DNA of 41,716 nt from the NCBI GenBank assembly GCA_013204045.1, contig JABMOQ010000005.1:1-41716 (forward strand), given 5' to 3'. The translations under genes and the position numbers were made by a program. Below, piece by piece: positions 33,102 through 41,628 of this stretch. The first letter of the stretch is position 1; every line of letters starts with the position of its first letter. This DNA comes from Rhodospirillaceae bacterium (GTDB taxonomy: Bacteria; Pseudomonadota; Alphaproteobacteria; Rhodospirillales; JABHCV01). The notes beneath the pieces are model-generated. The model was not told the DNA's origin. It saw only the letters and a program-made list of their open reading frames with translations, and did not search any database.

Positions 33102-33653
33102 TTACTGTCCCTCTTGCGCCAGGCCGTTGCGAACATAATTAACGACGTGCCAGCGTTCTTCGACCGATAGATCGTTTGAGCCGCGCCCCTCTGTCGCTTC
33201 GGTAGGTACCCCGTAGGCAGGCATGATGGCGCTGCCGAAGGTAATGGTTCCGTAGATCCAGCCATCGGTCAGGTCGCCCATGAGGTCCTGATCGGTCAGG
33301 TCGATGGCGCCGATCAATTCGGCGACCGGGGTGTCGCCGTTGCCGGACGGCCCGTGGCAGGCGGCGCAATATATCTGGAACAGGGTGTGGCCCTTGGCAA
33401 TGGACGCGTCCGATACGGGGAACGGGTTTTTCAAATCCTCGGTTTCGTCGCGATCGGCTTGAATCGTCGGGAAACCGGTGACCGGCACCGAGCGTTTGGG
33501 AAACGGCTTCATAACCCCTTCCTGCGGCTTGAAGCTGGGCTGGTTCATCATGTCTGTCGACCACGGCCAGGCAAATGCTTCAGTCGGCATCAGCAGCACT
33601 GCGACGAGGGCAAAGGCCGAAACGGCGACCATATGGCGAAGGGTACGGCTCAT
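33102..33653 (-). CDS. actE: Alternative complex III monoheme cytochrome c subunit ActE
   Basis: A 183-residue exported monoheme cytochrome with a signal peptide (ending EAFA) and CAACH at residues 96-100 (YCAACHGPSGNGD). The preceding KPFPKRSVPVTGF segment, matching the R-x-x-P-x-x-G-T stretch of ActE, and the late IMPAYG with the likely axial Met support the call. ActE passes electrons out of the complex to a cytochrome or oxidase. No lipobox is seen, unlike lipoprotein ActE of some species. ATG shares one base with the actD stop. Confidence 0.88.
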   Translation of the reverse strand: MSRTLRHMVAVSAFALVAVLLMPTEAFAWPWSTDMMNQPSFKPQEGVMKPFPKRSVPVTGFPTIQADRDETEDLKNPFPVSDASIAKGHTLFQIYCAACHGPSGNGDTPVAELIGAIDLTDQDLMGDLTDGWIYGTITFGSAIMPAYGVPTEATEGRGSNDLSVEERWHVVNYVRNGLAQEGQ

Positions 33654-34180
33654 TACTCTTCCAGCTCCCTGTCCCTGATTTCCAGAACCTTGTGTTTTCT
33701 GAACAGGTCGCGAAGCGGATCGGCGTTGCCTTCTTCGACTTCGACGACGATTCCGACCTGATCGAGGTTGATTTTTTCATCGTCGAGGGCGGTGCGCTTG
33801 CGCATGAAGCGTCCACCAATAAGGAATCCGATAAAGGTTGATAGGACACCGAACAGGATCAGCATCTCGTAAATCAGCACCAGGTTGGATGTGATGGTGA
33901 TGACCGGCTTGCCGCCCTGTGGCTGGACCAGGAAGTTGGCTTGGGCGGCGGCCAGGAAGAAGGCACCGAAAATCAATCCGAACAGGGCACCTGAAAGCGC
34001 GAATTTGGGCACGTGCGACGAGCGTTCACCGAGAATTTCCTCGATCTCGGGATGCTCGATGGGCGATTTGATGGTGATATCGTCAACGGTGACGCCGGGA
34101 ACTTCGTATTGGCGAATACCGACAACCACCGCGATGGCTTGGTCGAAGTCGCTGAACAGGCCGAGGATGCGTTTTTTCAT
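33653..34180 (-). CDS. actD: Alternative complex III subunit ActD (DUF3341)
   Basis: A 175-residue protein with a cytoplasmic N-terminal domain (LGLFSDFDQAIAVVVGIRQ), two transmembrane helices (about 60-82 and 103-125) and a C-terminal domain ending LRDLFRKHKVLEIRD. This is the DUF3341 protein found only with alternative complex III, ActD. It binds no cofactor and has a structural role in the complex. It starts one base after actC. Confidence 0.9.
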   Translation of the reverse strand: MKKRILGLFSDFDQAIAVVVGIRQYEVPGVTVDDITIKSPIEHPEIEEILGERSSHVPKFALSGALFGLIFGAFFLAAAQANFLVQPQGGKPVITITSNLVLIYEMLILFGVLSTFIGFLIGGRFMRKRTALDDEKINLDQVGIVVEVEEGNADPLRDLFRKHKVLEIRDRELEE

Positions 34181-34181
34181 A

Positions 34182-35579
34182 TCACGATCCCTCCTGTCTC
34201 GAAGGCTTCATGACCCGCTCTTCGGCGTCATCAAAAACGACGCGGCGGCGGTGATAGACCATTTCCTTGACTTCGTACATGGACACCGACGGGAAAACCT
34301 TGACGAAAATAAGGAACAACAGGCCGAACCAGCCGATAGAGCCGATAACAATTCCCCACTCGACCCAGCTTGGCCACATGACGCCCCAGGTCCACGGATG
34401 GTAGGCCAGAGACAGGGTCGGCGCGACGATCATGTAGCGCTCCAGCCACATGCCGATATTCAGCAGGATGGAGACAATGAAGATCAGCGGCATGTTGTGG
34501 CGGATTTTCGGGACGATCAGCGCGAACGGCAAGATCATGCCGAAGAACAGCATGGTCAGGAAGAACGGCGAGTAGGGGCCAAAGAACTTGGCTAACAGAA
34601 CTTCCTTAGACGTCACGTCATGGCCGTACCAGACGGAGGCGAACTCGATCAGGTTCAGGTACGTCCACACCATGGCGATGGCGAAGGTCAGGCGGCAGGT
34701 TTTATCCAGAATCGGCAGGGTCATGTACTGTTCGAACTTAAAGAAATAACGCAGCAGCACGAACAGGCTGATGATCCCGGCGCAGCCCGAATACAGGGCA
34801 CCGGCGACAAAATAGGGCGGAAAGCTGGTGACGTGCCAGCCCGGCATAATCGCCATGGCGAAGTCGGCGGCGACGATGGAGTGCACGGAAACCGCCAGCG
34901 GAATCAGGAAACACGCCATCAGCAGATAGGTTTTGCGGAAATTCCGCCATTGCCGGTCATCGCCACGCCAGCCGACAGACATGAAGGTGTAAAGCTTCCG
35001 GCGCCAGCCCTTGACGTTGTCGCGGCAGATGGCAAGGTCGGGAATCATGCCGATATAAAGAAACAATACCGATGCGGTCAGGTAGGTGGTGATGGCAAAG
35101 GCATCCCAGACCAGCGGTGATCTGAAATTGGGCCAGATGCCGCGATCGCTCAGGTACGGCACAACCCAGTGCATGTTCCACACACGGCCCAGATGGATGA
35201 TCGGGAACAGCAGCGCCGTCAACAGCGAAAACGTGGTCATGGCCTCGGCAAACCGGTAGATCGGCTTGCGCCAGTCGGCGTGGAAAATATGCAGAATCGC
35301 CGACAGCAAGGTGCCCGAATGGCTCATGCCGATCCAGAACACGAAGGTGGAAATATAAAGATCCCACATGTGCGGATTGTTCAGGTTCGACGGCCCCATG
35401 CCGATGTCGTACTGATGAACTTCGGCATAGATGCCAATGCTAAGCAGCCCGACGCAGAAGGCGAGCGCCACCCAATAGCCCTTGCGCGGGTTTTGCATGG
35501 AACGCAGCACGTCGGCGTTGATTTTCGCCCAGGCGATCTTCTCGTCGATGTCTTTTGTGGCTGCTGTATGTTCGGCCAT
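34182..35579 (-). CDS. actC: Alternative complex III quinol-binding membrane subunit ActC
   Basis: A 465-residue NrfD/PsrC-like membrane protein with about ten helices, matching ActC, the subunit that binds menaquinol or ubiquinol next to the FeS clusters of ActB. Segments include ISTFVFWIGMSHSGTLLSAI, FRFAEAMTTFSLLTALLFPI-type helices, HVTSFPPYFVAGALYSGCAG and the last MYEVKEMVYHRRR. It starts four bases after actB2. It is longer than the lone NrfD-like protein at 27576, with which it should not be confused. Confidence 0.92.
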   Translation of the reverse strand: MAEHTAATKDIDEKIAWAKINADVLRSMQNPRKGYWVALAFCVGLLSIGIYAEVHQYDIGMGPSNLNNPHMWDLYISTFVFWIGMSHSGTLLSAILHIFHADWRKPIYRFAEAMTTFSLLTALLFPIIHLGRVWNMHWVVPYLSDRGIWPNFRSPLVWDAFAITTYLTASVLFLYIGMIPDLAICRDNVKGWRRKLYTFMSVGWRGDDRQWRNFRKTYLLMACFLIPLAVSVHSIVAADFAMAIMPGWHVTSFPPYFVAGALYSGCAGIISLFVLLRYFFKFEQYMTLPILDKTCRLTFAIAMVWTYLNLIEFASVWYGHDVTSKEVLLAKFFGPYSPFFLTMLFFGMILPFALIVPKIRHNMPLIFIVSILLNIGMWLERYMIVAPTLSLAYHPWTWGVMWPSWVEWGIVIGSIGWFGLLFLIFVKVFPSVSMYEVKEMVYHRRRVVFDDAEERVMKPSRQEGS

Positions 35580-35582
35580 CGA

Positions 35583-36434
35583 TTAAACCTCACGTACCCG
35601 TTCAAGATAAGTCACGGACGGTTCCGTATTAAGTTGCTCGTACAACCGGTAGCCGCGAAGCTCCGGATTTTTCTTGTCCTGCTTCGGCGTGCCCAGCTTG
35701 GTCTGATGTTTGTGCCAAAGCAGATGAACGTCACTTTCGTGGTCCATCAGGTCGCCAAACACGATCGCTGATGTCGGACAGGTCTGCTGGCATGCCGTCT
35801 TGATATCGCCGTCCTGGATTTTGCGGTCATCCATCTTGGCGTCGCTCTTGGCCGTCCTGATACGCTGCACACAGAACGTACATTTTTCCATGACGCCCTT
35901 GTCGCGAACCGTGATGTCAGGGTTGAGTTGCATATCCAGGGGCGACGGCCATGACGTTTCATAATAGGAATAGAAATTGAAATAACGCAGACGATAAGGG
36001 CAGTTGTTGGCGCAATAGCGCGACCCGATGCAGCGGTTGTAGATCTGCGCATTTAGGCCGTCCGGCGTGTGATAGGCGGCGGCAACCGGGCAAACCGGCT
36101 CGCAGGTTGCCGCGTTGCACTGCTGGCACATCATCGGCATAAACGAGGCGCCGTGCTCTTGCGTGTCCTTGCTCGCCTTGTCGCCCAAGTTAGGCTCGTC
36201 CCAATAGCGTTCGATCCGCATCCAGTGCATGGCCTGTCCGTGGGCGAAATAATCCTCGCCGACCACGGCCAGGTTGTTTTCCGCATAACACGCGACCGAG
36301 CACGCATTGCAGCCGGTGCATTTGTCCAGGTCGATAACCATGCCCCACATGTGTTCGTATTCGTGGAAGCCGCCATCCTCGATGCCCTTGCGGTAACGCG
36401 ACCAGTCCTGAATGAAGTTTCTGACGATGGACAT
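35583..36434 (-). CDS. Alternative complex III iron-sulfur protein ActB2 (split ActB C-part)
   Basis: A 283-residue ferredoxin-like protein equal to the C-terminal FeS half of ActB. Cysteine sets are 39/42/45/49, 103/106/111/115, 135/141/145 and 185/188/215/219. In the third set the second Cys is replaced by Ser138 (CIGSRYC), predicting one [3Fe-4S] and three [4Fe-4S] clusters, the composition known for ActB. In most characterised complexes this domain is fused to the molybdopterin-like half; here it is a separate gene, starting after a 3-base gap with its own GGGAG. There is no signal peptide, so export presumably depends on ActB1. Confidence 0.93.
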   Translation of the reverse strand: MSIVRNFIQDWSRYRKGIEDGGFHEYEHMWGMVIDLDKCTGCNACSVACYAENNLAVVGEDYFAHGQAMHWMRIERYWDEPNLGDKASKDTQEHGASFMPMMCQQCNAATCEPVCPVAAAYHTPDGLNAQIYNRCIGSRYCANNCPYRLRYFNFYSYYETSWPSPLDMQLNPDITVRDKGVMEKCTFCVQRIRTAKSDAKMDDRKIQDGDIKTACQQTCPTSAIVFGDLMDHESDVHLLWHKHQTKLGTPKQDKKNPELRGYRLYEQLNTEPSVTYLERVREV

Positions 36435-36437
36435 GGC

Positions 36438-38663
36438 TTAACTCCCTTCCGTGCGGCGCAATTGATCGCCGGTAATGGTGGCGACGATCTTGCGGCCATG
36501 CTGGGTTTCCGTGGCACCGGTCTTGACCAGGCGCCCGGCCCGGCCAGTTGCCTCGACCTTGATACGGGTGCCGTAAAGGGCCATTTCGCCGGTCTTGCCG
36601 TCGTTGCCGGGGTCCAGGATACTCAGCGGGTTGACGCCGCGTCCTTGGGCGTAGCGGCCATACTCGGTGTGTCCTTGTCCCATGGGGACGGCGACCACTT
36701 CCGGGTGGATGCCCTTGTGGATGTAGGCCATGGCCTCGATAACGCCGCCGGCCGCCGTGATCTTGACGATATCGCCTTCTTCGACTCCCAACCGGGCCGC
36801 CATGGATGGATGCAACTCGGCCCATGAATTCCACACCACCTTGGTGATCTGGTCGGGGGCTTCCTGCAACCACGGAATATTGGCGTGGCGGCCGTCGTAA
36901 AAGCCAGCCCGGGGTGTCGGCACCAGATGGTAGGGGTATCCGGCATTGTCGCTGTGGTCACTTAGGGTGATGGCCGGAATCGATGTCTCGAAGGTTGTGG
37001 TTTCGGCCGGAACTTCGAGCACGCCTTTTTGTAAAATATGATTCCAAAGTTGGGTGTTAATTTCATCTTCGCCGTCACCCTTGATGGCGCCGGGGATGGT
37101 GCCGATGGCGCTTTGCAGGTAGCCGTAAAAATCATCAATCTCGTCAAAGGGGCCGGGCTTGCGCATCTTGATCAGCGCCAGCAACAGATCGCCGGTGCTG
37201 CGGGTGCCGGGGAATATGGGTTCCATCAACGGCTGCTGGAATGAAATGGCAGTCTCGTCGCCCATATAAGAAGCCACATGGGTGCCCCAATCTTCCAGGG
37301 CAGAAGCCACCGGAAGGACAACGTCAGCCCGCGCCGTGGTCTCATCCATGAACTGGCTGAACGCGACCTTGAACGGAACCGCATCCAGCTTTTCACCCAG
37401 CTTCAGATGGCCCGGCGCCGCAAACAACGGATTGGCTCCGTCATAAAAAACCACGTCCAGCTGTCCGGCTTCAAGCGCCTTGGCGAAGCGGCCAAGGTCG
37501 GCCGTGCCGCCTTCGATGGGCTTCAGTTGCGGGAACGGAAATTCATTGGTCGGCAAGATTGTCTTGCCCACATTGCCGAGCACCATATTAAGAAGCATGG
37601 CGGCGGCGACCGCTTGATACCCTTCTGCATGGCCGGCAGCCGAGGCGCCGGCAATGACAAGACTCGGAGACTTGTTTTTCAGGTGGCGGGCGATCCGCAC
37701 CAATCGGTCGCCGGAAACACCGGTGTTGCTTGACGTGGTCGCCACATCGTAGCGATCGATGAGCTGACGGGCCGCCGCCGGCAACATGGAAGCATCCATT
37801 TTTTCCTTATGGATCAGCAGGTTGGCGATACCAAGGGCGAGGATACCTTCGGTTCCCGGGCGCAATGCAACCCACAGGTCGGCATTGGCGCCGGTCAATG
37901 TCATGGATGGCTCGGCCTGGATCAGCATGCCCCGGTCAGGCGCCGAACGGAATTTTCCGTACTGGCCCGAGAAATGAATGGGCGACATCCATGTGCCAAG
38001 GAAGTCGGCACCAAATGACAGCACAAGCTTGGCCTTGTCCAGGCGCAACGTCGGCATTGACTGGCCCAGCATGTCGCGGCTAACGGCCTGCCAGACCTTT
38101 GTGTTGATGACTTCGTGGACAAAATGATTAGAAGATCCCATGGCTTCCAGGTGGGCCTTCAGAAGAACACCCTGATGGCCGCTCGTGGGGCCAGTCAGCC
38201 ACGCGAAGCGGGAGCCGGAAATGCCTGAATTGGGGCCGGTCTTTTCCTCGATCAGGGCCAGCGCCTGCTCCCATGTGGCTTCCTTGAGCGCGCCGCCGTC
38301 GCGGATCATGGGGGCGGTGACGCGGTCCGGATTGTAATGGTTTTGCAGGCCAGCCTGGCCCATCTGGCACAGTTTCCCGGCATTCAGGCTGGTATCCGGG
38401 TTGCCTTCCAGCTTCAGCACCCGGCCTTCACGAACCCGGCCACGCACCCCGCAACCGGCGGGACATTGCAGACAGGTGGAGGCATACCAGACACCCTTGC
38501 CGGGAATGACATATTCCTCGGGCGACAGGTAAGGGATGACCTGTTCGGCACCCTGTTCAGATGTGATGTAAGACGGCCCGTCGCAAGCGGCAACGGATGC
38601 GGCGACGCCGCCGACGCCCATTACCTTCAGAAAATCCCTGCGATCCAGTTTACCGTTACTCAT
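36438..38663 (-). CDS. Alternative complex III molybdopterin-oxidoreductase-like protein ActB1
   Basis: A 741-residue protein with the molybdopterin oxidoreductase fold, equal to the N-terminal half of ActB. In studied complexes this domain holds no molybdenum. It has a twin-arginine signal (KLDRRDFLKVMG) followed by a lipobox-like SVAAC (Cys27), suggesting a Tat-exported lipoprotein. Unusually it keeps an FS0-like motif, Cys64, Cys67, Cys71 and Cys99 (CLQCPAGC...GKLC). The start ATG 38663 has AGGAAG upstream; the frame is open to 38705 within actA. It gives actB2 the export signal that protein lacks. A catalytic reductase is unlikely given the complete act gene set. Confidence 0.93.
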   Translation of the reverse strand: MSNGKLDRRDFLKVMGVGGVAASVAACDGPSYITSEQGAEQVIPYLSPEEYVIPGKGVWYASTCLQCPAGCGVRGRVREGRVLKLEGNPDTSLNAGKLCQMGQAGLQNHYNPDRVTAPMIRDGGALKEATWEQALALIEEKTGPNSGISGSRFAWLTGPTSGHQGVLLKAHLEAMGSSNHFVHEVINTKVWQAVSRDMLGQSMPTLRLDKAKLVLSFGADFLGTWMSPIHFSGQYGKFRSAPDRGMLIQAEPSMTLTGANADLWVALRPGTEGILALGIANLLIHKEKMDASMLPAAARQLIDRYDVATTSSNTGVSGDRLVRIARHLKNKSPSLVIAGASAAGHAEGYQAVAAAMLLNMVLGNVGKTILPTNEFPFPQLKPIEGGTADLGRFAKALEAGQLDVVFYDGANPLFAAPGHLKLGEKLDAVPFKVAFSQFMDETTARADVVLPVASALEDWGTHVASYMGDETAISFQQPLMEPIFPGTRSTGDLLLALIKMRKPGPFDEIDDFYGYLQSAIGTIPGAIKGDGEDEINTQLWNHILQKGVLEVPAETTTFETSIPAITLSDHSDNAGYPYHLVPTPRAGFYDGRHANIPWLQEAPDQITKVVWNSWAELHPSMAARLGVEEGDIVKITAAGGVIEAMAYIHKGIHPEVVAVPMGQGHTEYGRYAQGRGVNPLSILDPGNDGKTGEMALYGTRIKVEATGRAGRLVKTGATETQHGRKIVATITGDQLRRTEGS

Positions 38664-38670
38664 TTTCTTC

Positions 38671-39384
38671 CTACTTGTGACACTTCTGGCAATCAAACGG
38701 GCCATCGTTGGCTTCGTGGCAGCGTGTGCAGAACCCCATGGTCAGGGACTTCTGTTTTTTTGCTACGGTCATCTTTTTAACGTCGCCATGGCACAGCGCA
38801 CACACCTCATCGACCCGCTCGACGCCCATATCCGGGTTGTCGAACAGGAACTTCTTCAAATGGCGTTCGTGGGTGAAACGCACATAGTCGGGCAGGTCAT
38901 GGACCTTTTTCCACGGCGGAGATTCGCCCTTTTCCCAGTATTCCGCCAGTTTTTGAATGCGTGGCTGGTCGGTGGCGATAACGCTGTGACAGCCCATGCA
39001 CTTGGACGTTGGCGGAATGCCCGCAACATCGCTGCGCCGGGCATAGGTGTGGCAGTAAAGGCAGTTGATCTTGTTGGTGTCGGCATGGACGTTATGGGGA
39101 AATTCGATCGGCTGCTCTACATCATCGCCGTCAAAGGGTTCGTCATTAATGGTCACGCCCGGGAACGGGCCAGGCTCTTTTTCCAGCCAGCCGGACCAGG
39201 CCGACGGCTCGCCCTGCTTCGGGCTGGTAAAGATTTCGTCCGCATAGGACGGGGCGGGAACGAGGGCTGCGGTAATGAAAACGCCGACAAGGAACATAAT
39301 CAGGCCGAGGAAGCGAACACCGGAACGCCTCCCCGGACGGGGCAAGCGAAAGAGTACGCGATTTGGCTCCAGATCACCGTTCAT
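38671..39384 (-). CDS. actA: Alternative complex III pentaheme cytochrome ActA
   Basis: A 237-residue membrane-anchored pentaheme cytochrome c, the first gene of the act operon. A transmembrane helix spans about residues 25-45. Five CXXCH motifs start at Cys108, 129, 195, 219 and 232, and three HxxH-type segments (FPHNVHA, FTHERH) offer distal His ligands. This layout matches ActA, which collects electrons from the ActB clusters on the periplasmic side. The ATG at 39384 has only a weak AGG upstream. The AT-rich region 39385-39781 must hold the operon promoter. Confidence 0.92.
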   Translation of the reverse strand: MNGDLEPNRVLFRLPRPGRRSGVRFLGLIMFLVGVFITAALVPAPSYADEIFTSPKQGEPSAWSGWLEKEPGPFPGVTINDEPFDGDDVEQPIEFPHNVHADTNKINCLYCHTYARRSDVAGIPPTSKCMGCHSVIATDQPRIQKLAEYWEKGESPPWKKVHDLPDYVRFTHERHLKKFLFDNPDMGVERVDEVCALCHGDVKKMTVAKKQKSLTMGFCTRCHEANDGPFDCQKCHK

Positions 39385-39781
39385 ACTTGTCGACCTAATA
39401 AAAGAGACGTTTGGAACAGGCAGGCTATTGTTGTTATATTAGATTTTTATAATTTATTAGTCTCGTCTTCTTTGTATCTATTCAAACCACTTGGGTGACA
39501 CATTTATATAATTCAGTCGCCGATTGCCAGCATTACTAAGCGCGGCTTTGAAAAAGATTACCTGGAGGCCAGGAGAGTCATGGCAAAATCAGTATATTCA
39601 TCATTTATTTCAATATGTTAACAGTATAACTTCGTCACGACATAGGAATATGGCGGGGCCGGTAATAAAGTCGCATGCGTTACTGTCAGCGCGACAGAGG
39701 CGACATAAGTACATAGTGATAAAATTTGTTATACATTAAAGACAGGCTTGGCAGGCTCATGAAATCAAACGATTCGCATTC
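39385..39781. other. AT-rich non-coding region upstream of actA
   Basis: About 400 bases with no convincing gene, markedly AT-rich against a GC-rich surrounding. It must contain the leftward act promoter; TATAAC- and TTATAA-like stretches lie at 39430-39465 but no clear -35/-10 pair stands out, and I find no FNR-type box. Small palindromes are CGCATGCG (39672-39679) and CTGTC-AGCGC-GACAG (39683-39697). No terminator for the upstream cca-like gene is evident. Confidence 0.6.
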
Positions 39782-41080
39782 TCAACGCCCGCTTTTGATC
39801 ACCGATTGCAGTCTTTCCAGGCACTGATCCCGCCCCGCCTGAAAGTCGCCATCGCGCCACCAGTCTTCGACGGTGGCCAGGGCGGCCCCGACCTGTGGCC
39901 CGTGTTCCATGCCCATATCAAGCGCATCGCGGCCTTTGATCGGGAAAATATGCGGTGTCCAGGCATCGATCTCGCCGATTAGCGCTTGCCAGGCCTGTTT
40001 GCGTATCGGCGGCCGGCGCGGGTCCTGATTTGATTCCTCGGCCCAGGCCAGCAGCACCAGGTCGCGGTAATCGTCGCGGCCCAGCTGTTGCAGGTCCCGG
40101 CGGCGTTGCTGCGGACCGGTATCCGGCGTCGCCTCGATGTCGCCACCGAGCATGTTGGCCAGCCGGTGGGCTTCCATGTTGGACAGCCGCAGGCGTCCAG
40201 CAACCGATGCGTGTATCCCGGCATCATCAGACAGCATGGCGGCCAGGCGGCGCAGGGGGTCGGGCGCGATGCTCGCCACATTCAGGGCCGTCGATTCAAG
40301 CCAGGAAATCATACGCAGGCGGCCAAAATTGATGGCCTCGGGCAGAATGTAGTCAAGCACCCTTTCGCCCTTCATCAGCAACAAGGTGTCGGCCGGATTG
40401 GGGGCCAGCAGAATACGGAACATCTCGCTATGGATGCGCTCGCCGGAAAGCTCTTTCAGGCGCGGCGCCAGCGCCCGGCAGGCGGCCAGGGCATGAACAT
40501 TGGGCGGCGGGTTGGCGTAGGTCGCGTAAAAACGGAAATAACGCAACAGCCGAAGCACGTCTTCATTGATCCGGTCGCGGGGCTCGCCGACGAAGCGTAC
40601 CCAGCGTTTGCCCAGATCATCAAGGGCCTCAAGGGGATCGTATATGTCGCCGTCCGGGGTGCACGACAGGGTGTTGATGGTGAAATCCCGGCGCCGGGCG
40701 TCGGCTTCCCAGTCGTCGGTGAAGGCGACGGTGGCATGGCGGCCATGACTTTCAACATCGACCCTCAGCGACGTTACCTCGAAATGTTTATCACCGATAA
40801 CGGCGGTAATGGTGCCGTGGTCAAAGCCGGTGGGAATTGCCCGGATACCCGCCGCCGCCAGCAATTCCAGAACCCTGTCCGGCGGCTCCGGGGTGGCGAT
40901 GTCGATGTCGCGGACCTCGGTTTTAAGAATGGCATCGCGCACGCAACCGCCGATGAAGCGGGCCTCTTTTCCCCCCGCCATTAGCGCCTTGAACACGGCC
41001 ATGGCCTCCGGCGCCTGCATCCACGGCAGCGGCGTCACTTTGCCTGTTGGCTCTAGGGCGGCGGGTGTGTTCTGGTTCAC
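39782..41080 (-). CDS. CCA tRNA nucleotidyltransferase / poly(A) polymerase family protein
   Basis: A 432-residue class II nucleotidyltransferase. The head domain has ARFIGGCVRDAILKTEVRDIDIAT with the catalytic DxD, then RRRDFTINTL and INEDVLRLLRYFRFYA. In alphaproteobacteria this single gene is usually the CCA-adding enzyme that finishes or repairs tRNA 3' ends; poly(A) polymerase cannot be excluded by sequence. The start is GTG 41080 with a weak ribosome-binding site; an internal ATG at about residue 21 is an alternative. It is monocistronic, leftward. Confidence 0.92.
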   Translation of the reverse strand: MNQNTPAALEPTGKVTPLPWMQAPEAMAVFKALMAGGKEARFIGGCVRDAILKTEVRDIDIATPEPPDRVLELLAAAGIRAIPTGFDHGTITAVIGDKHFEVTSLRVDVESHGRHATVAFTDDWEADARRRDFTINTLSCTPDGDIYDPLEALDDLGKRWVRFVGEPRDRINEDVLRLLRYFRFYATYANPPPNVHALAACRALAPRLKELSGERIHSEMFRILLAPNPADTLLLMKGERVLDYILPEAINFGRLRMISWLESTALNVASIAPDPLRRLAAMLSDDAGIHASVAGRLRLSNMEAHRLANMLGGDIEATPDTGPQQRRRDLQQLGRDDYRDLVLLAWAEESNQDPRRPPIRKQAWQALIGEIDAWTPHIFPIKGRDALDMGMEHGPQVGAALATVEDWWRDGDFQAGRDQCLERLQSVIKSGR

Positions 41081-41111
41081 GGTTGCAAGCTGCCGGGTGG
41101 CGCCGGGGCTG

Positions 41112-41290
41112 TCAAGAACGCTTGAAGCCGCGCCGGCTCATTTCGCCCCACGACGCCTTGGCCCCAGTCACATACTGCCAAGTTCCGGCGATGCGCCACA
41201 GGCTGTTGAGTTGCCGGTAGCCGAAATTCTCGAGGATGGCATCGCCGACAGCAGCAATCCGCCCACAAGCAGGGGTAGCAACCGGATCAT
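41112..41290 (-). pseudogene. Frameshifted short remnant resembling a glycosyltransferase C-terminus
   Basis: An ATG at 41290 overlaps the response regulator stop (ATGA) and begins a hydrophobic segment (MIRLLPLLVGGLLLSA). Near 41245-41255 the sensible reading shifts by one base into another frame, which gives DAILENFGYRQLNSLWRIAG and ends in WGEMSRRGFKRS at TGA 41112. The aromatic and basic tail resembles the C-terminus of membrane GT2 glycosyltransferases that occur beside such response regulators. Either a gene has been mostly deleted and frameshifted, or this is a small protein with a sequence error. Assigned from pattern memory only. Confidence 0.4.
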
Positions 41291-41628
41291 GTGCGAACTT
41301 TGCTATTGATCAGGCGTTTGATGCGGACGATCAGCTCTTCGGGCATGAACGGCTTGACCAGATATTCCTCCGCCCCCAGGTTGAGCCCACTGACGATGTC
41401 GCGCTCCATGGTGCGTCCCGTCAGCATGACCACGGGAATATAGCGGGTGTCGTTGCCTTCCTTCAGGTTTCTAAGCACGTCGAAGCCGTCCATTCCCGGC
41501 ATCATGCCGTCGAGCACGATCAGGTCCGGTTTTTCGGCGCGGGCCGCCTCCAGCGCATGTTCGCCATCCTCGACGCAGGTTACGCTGTAGCCTTGTTGGG
41601 CCAGCTTGTGCTCTAGCAGTTTGAGCAA
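41287..41628 (-). CDS. Single-domain response regulator with damaged start
   Basis: A CheY-like receiver domain with phospho-acceptor Asp in IVLDGMMPGMDGFDVL, the Thr in VVMLTGRT and the Lys in YLVKPF. No output domain follows. The listed start is a TTG at 41628, but homology continues upstream to about 41661 (IRVLVADDDD), which carries the acidic pocket. The natural ATG at 41682 gives MNDTS and then an in-frame TAA at 41665-41667 before that segment. The gene is either inactivated by a nonsense change, started from a rare codon, or affected by a sequence error. A protein begun at 41628 would lack the metal-binding Asp residues. Confidence 0.75.
   Translation of the reverse strand: MLKLLEHKLAQQGYSVTCVEDGEHALEAARAEKPDLIVLDGMMPGMDGFDVLRNLKEGNDTRYIPVVMLTGRTMERDIVSGLNLGAEEYLVKPFMPEELIVRIKRLINSKVRT

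Noticed and set aside
36438-38663. ActB1 as a catalytic molybdoenzyme such as polysulfide or nitrate reductase
   Set aside because: The surrounding actA, actB2, actC, actD, actE and actF genes define alternative complex III, in which this domain is non-catalytic.
39524-39739. 71-residue open frame in the AT-rich gap before actA
   Set aside because: TTG start, no ribosome-binding site, no recognisable composition or motif, and it lies in atypically AT-rich sequence.
40088-40984. 298-residue plus-strand open frame opposite the CCA-adding enzyme gene
   Set aside because: Shadow of a clearly conserved gene on the other strand.
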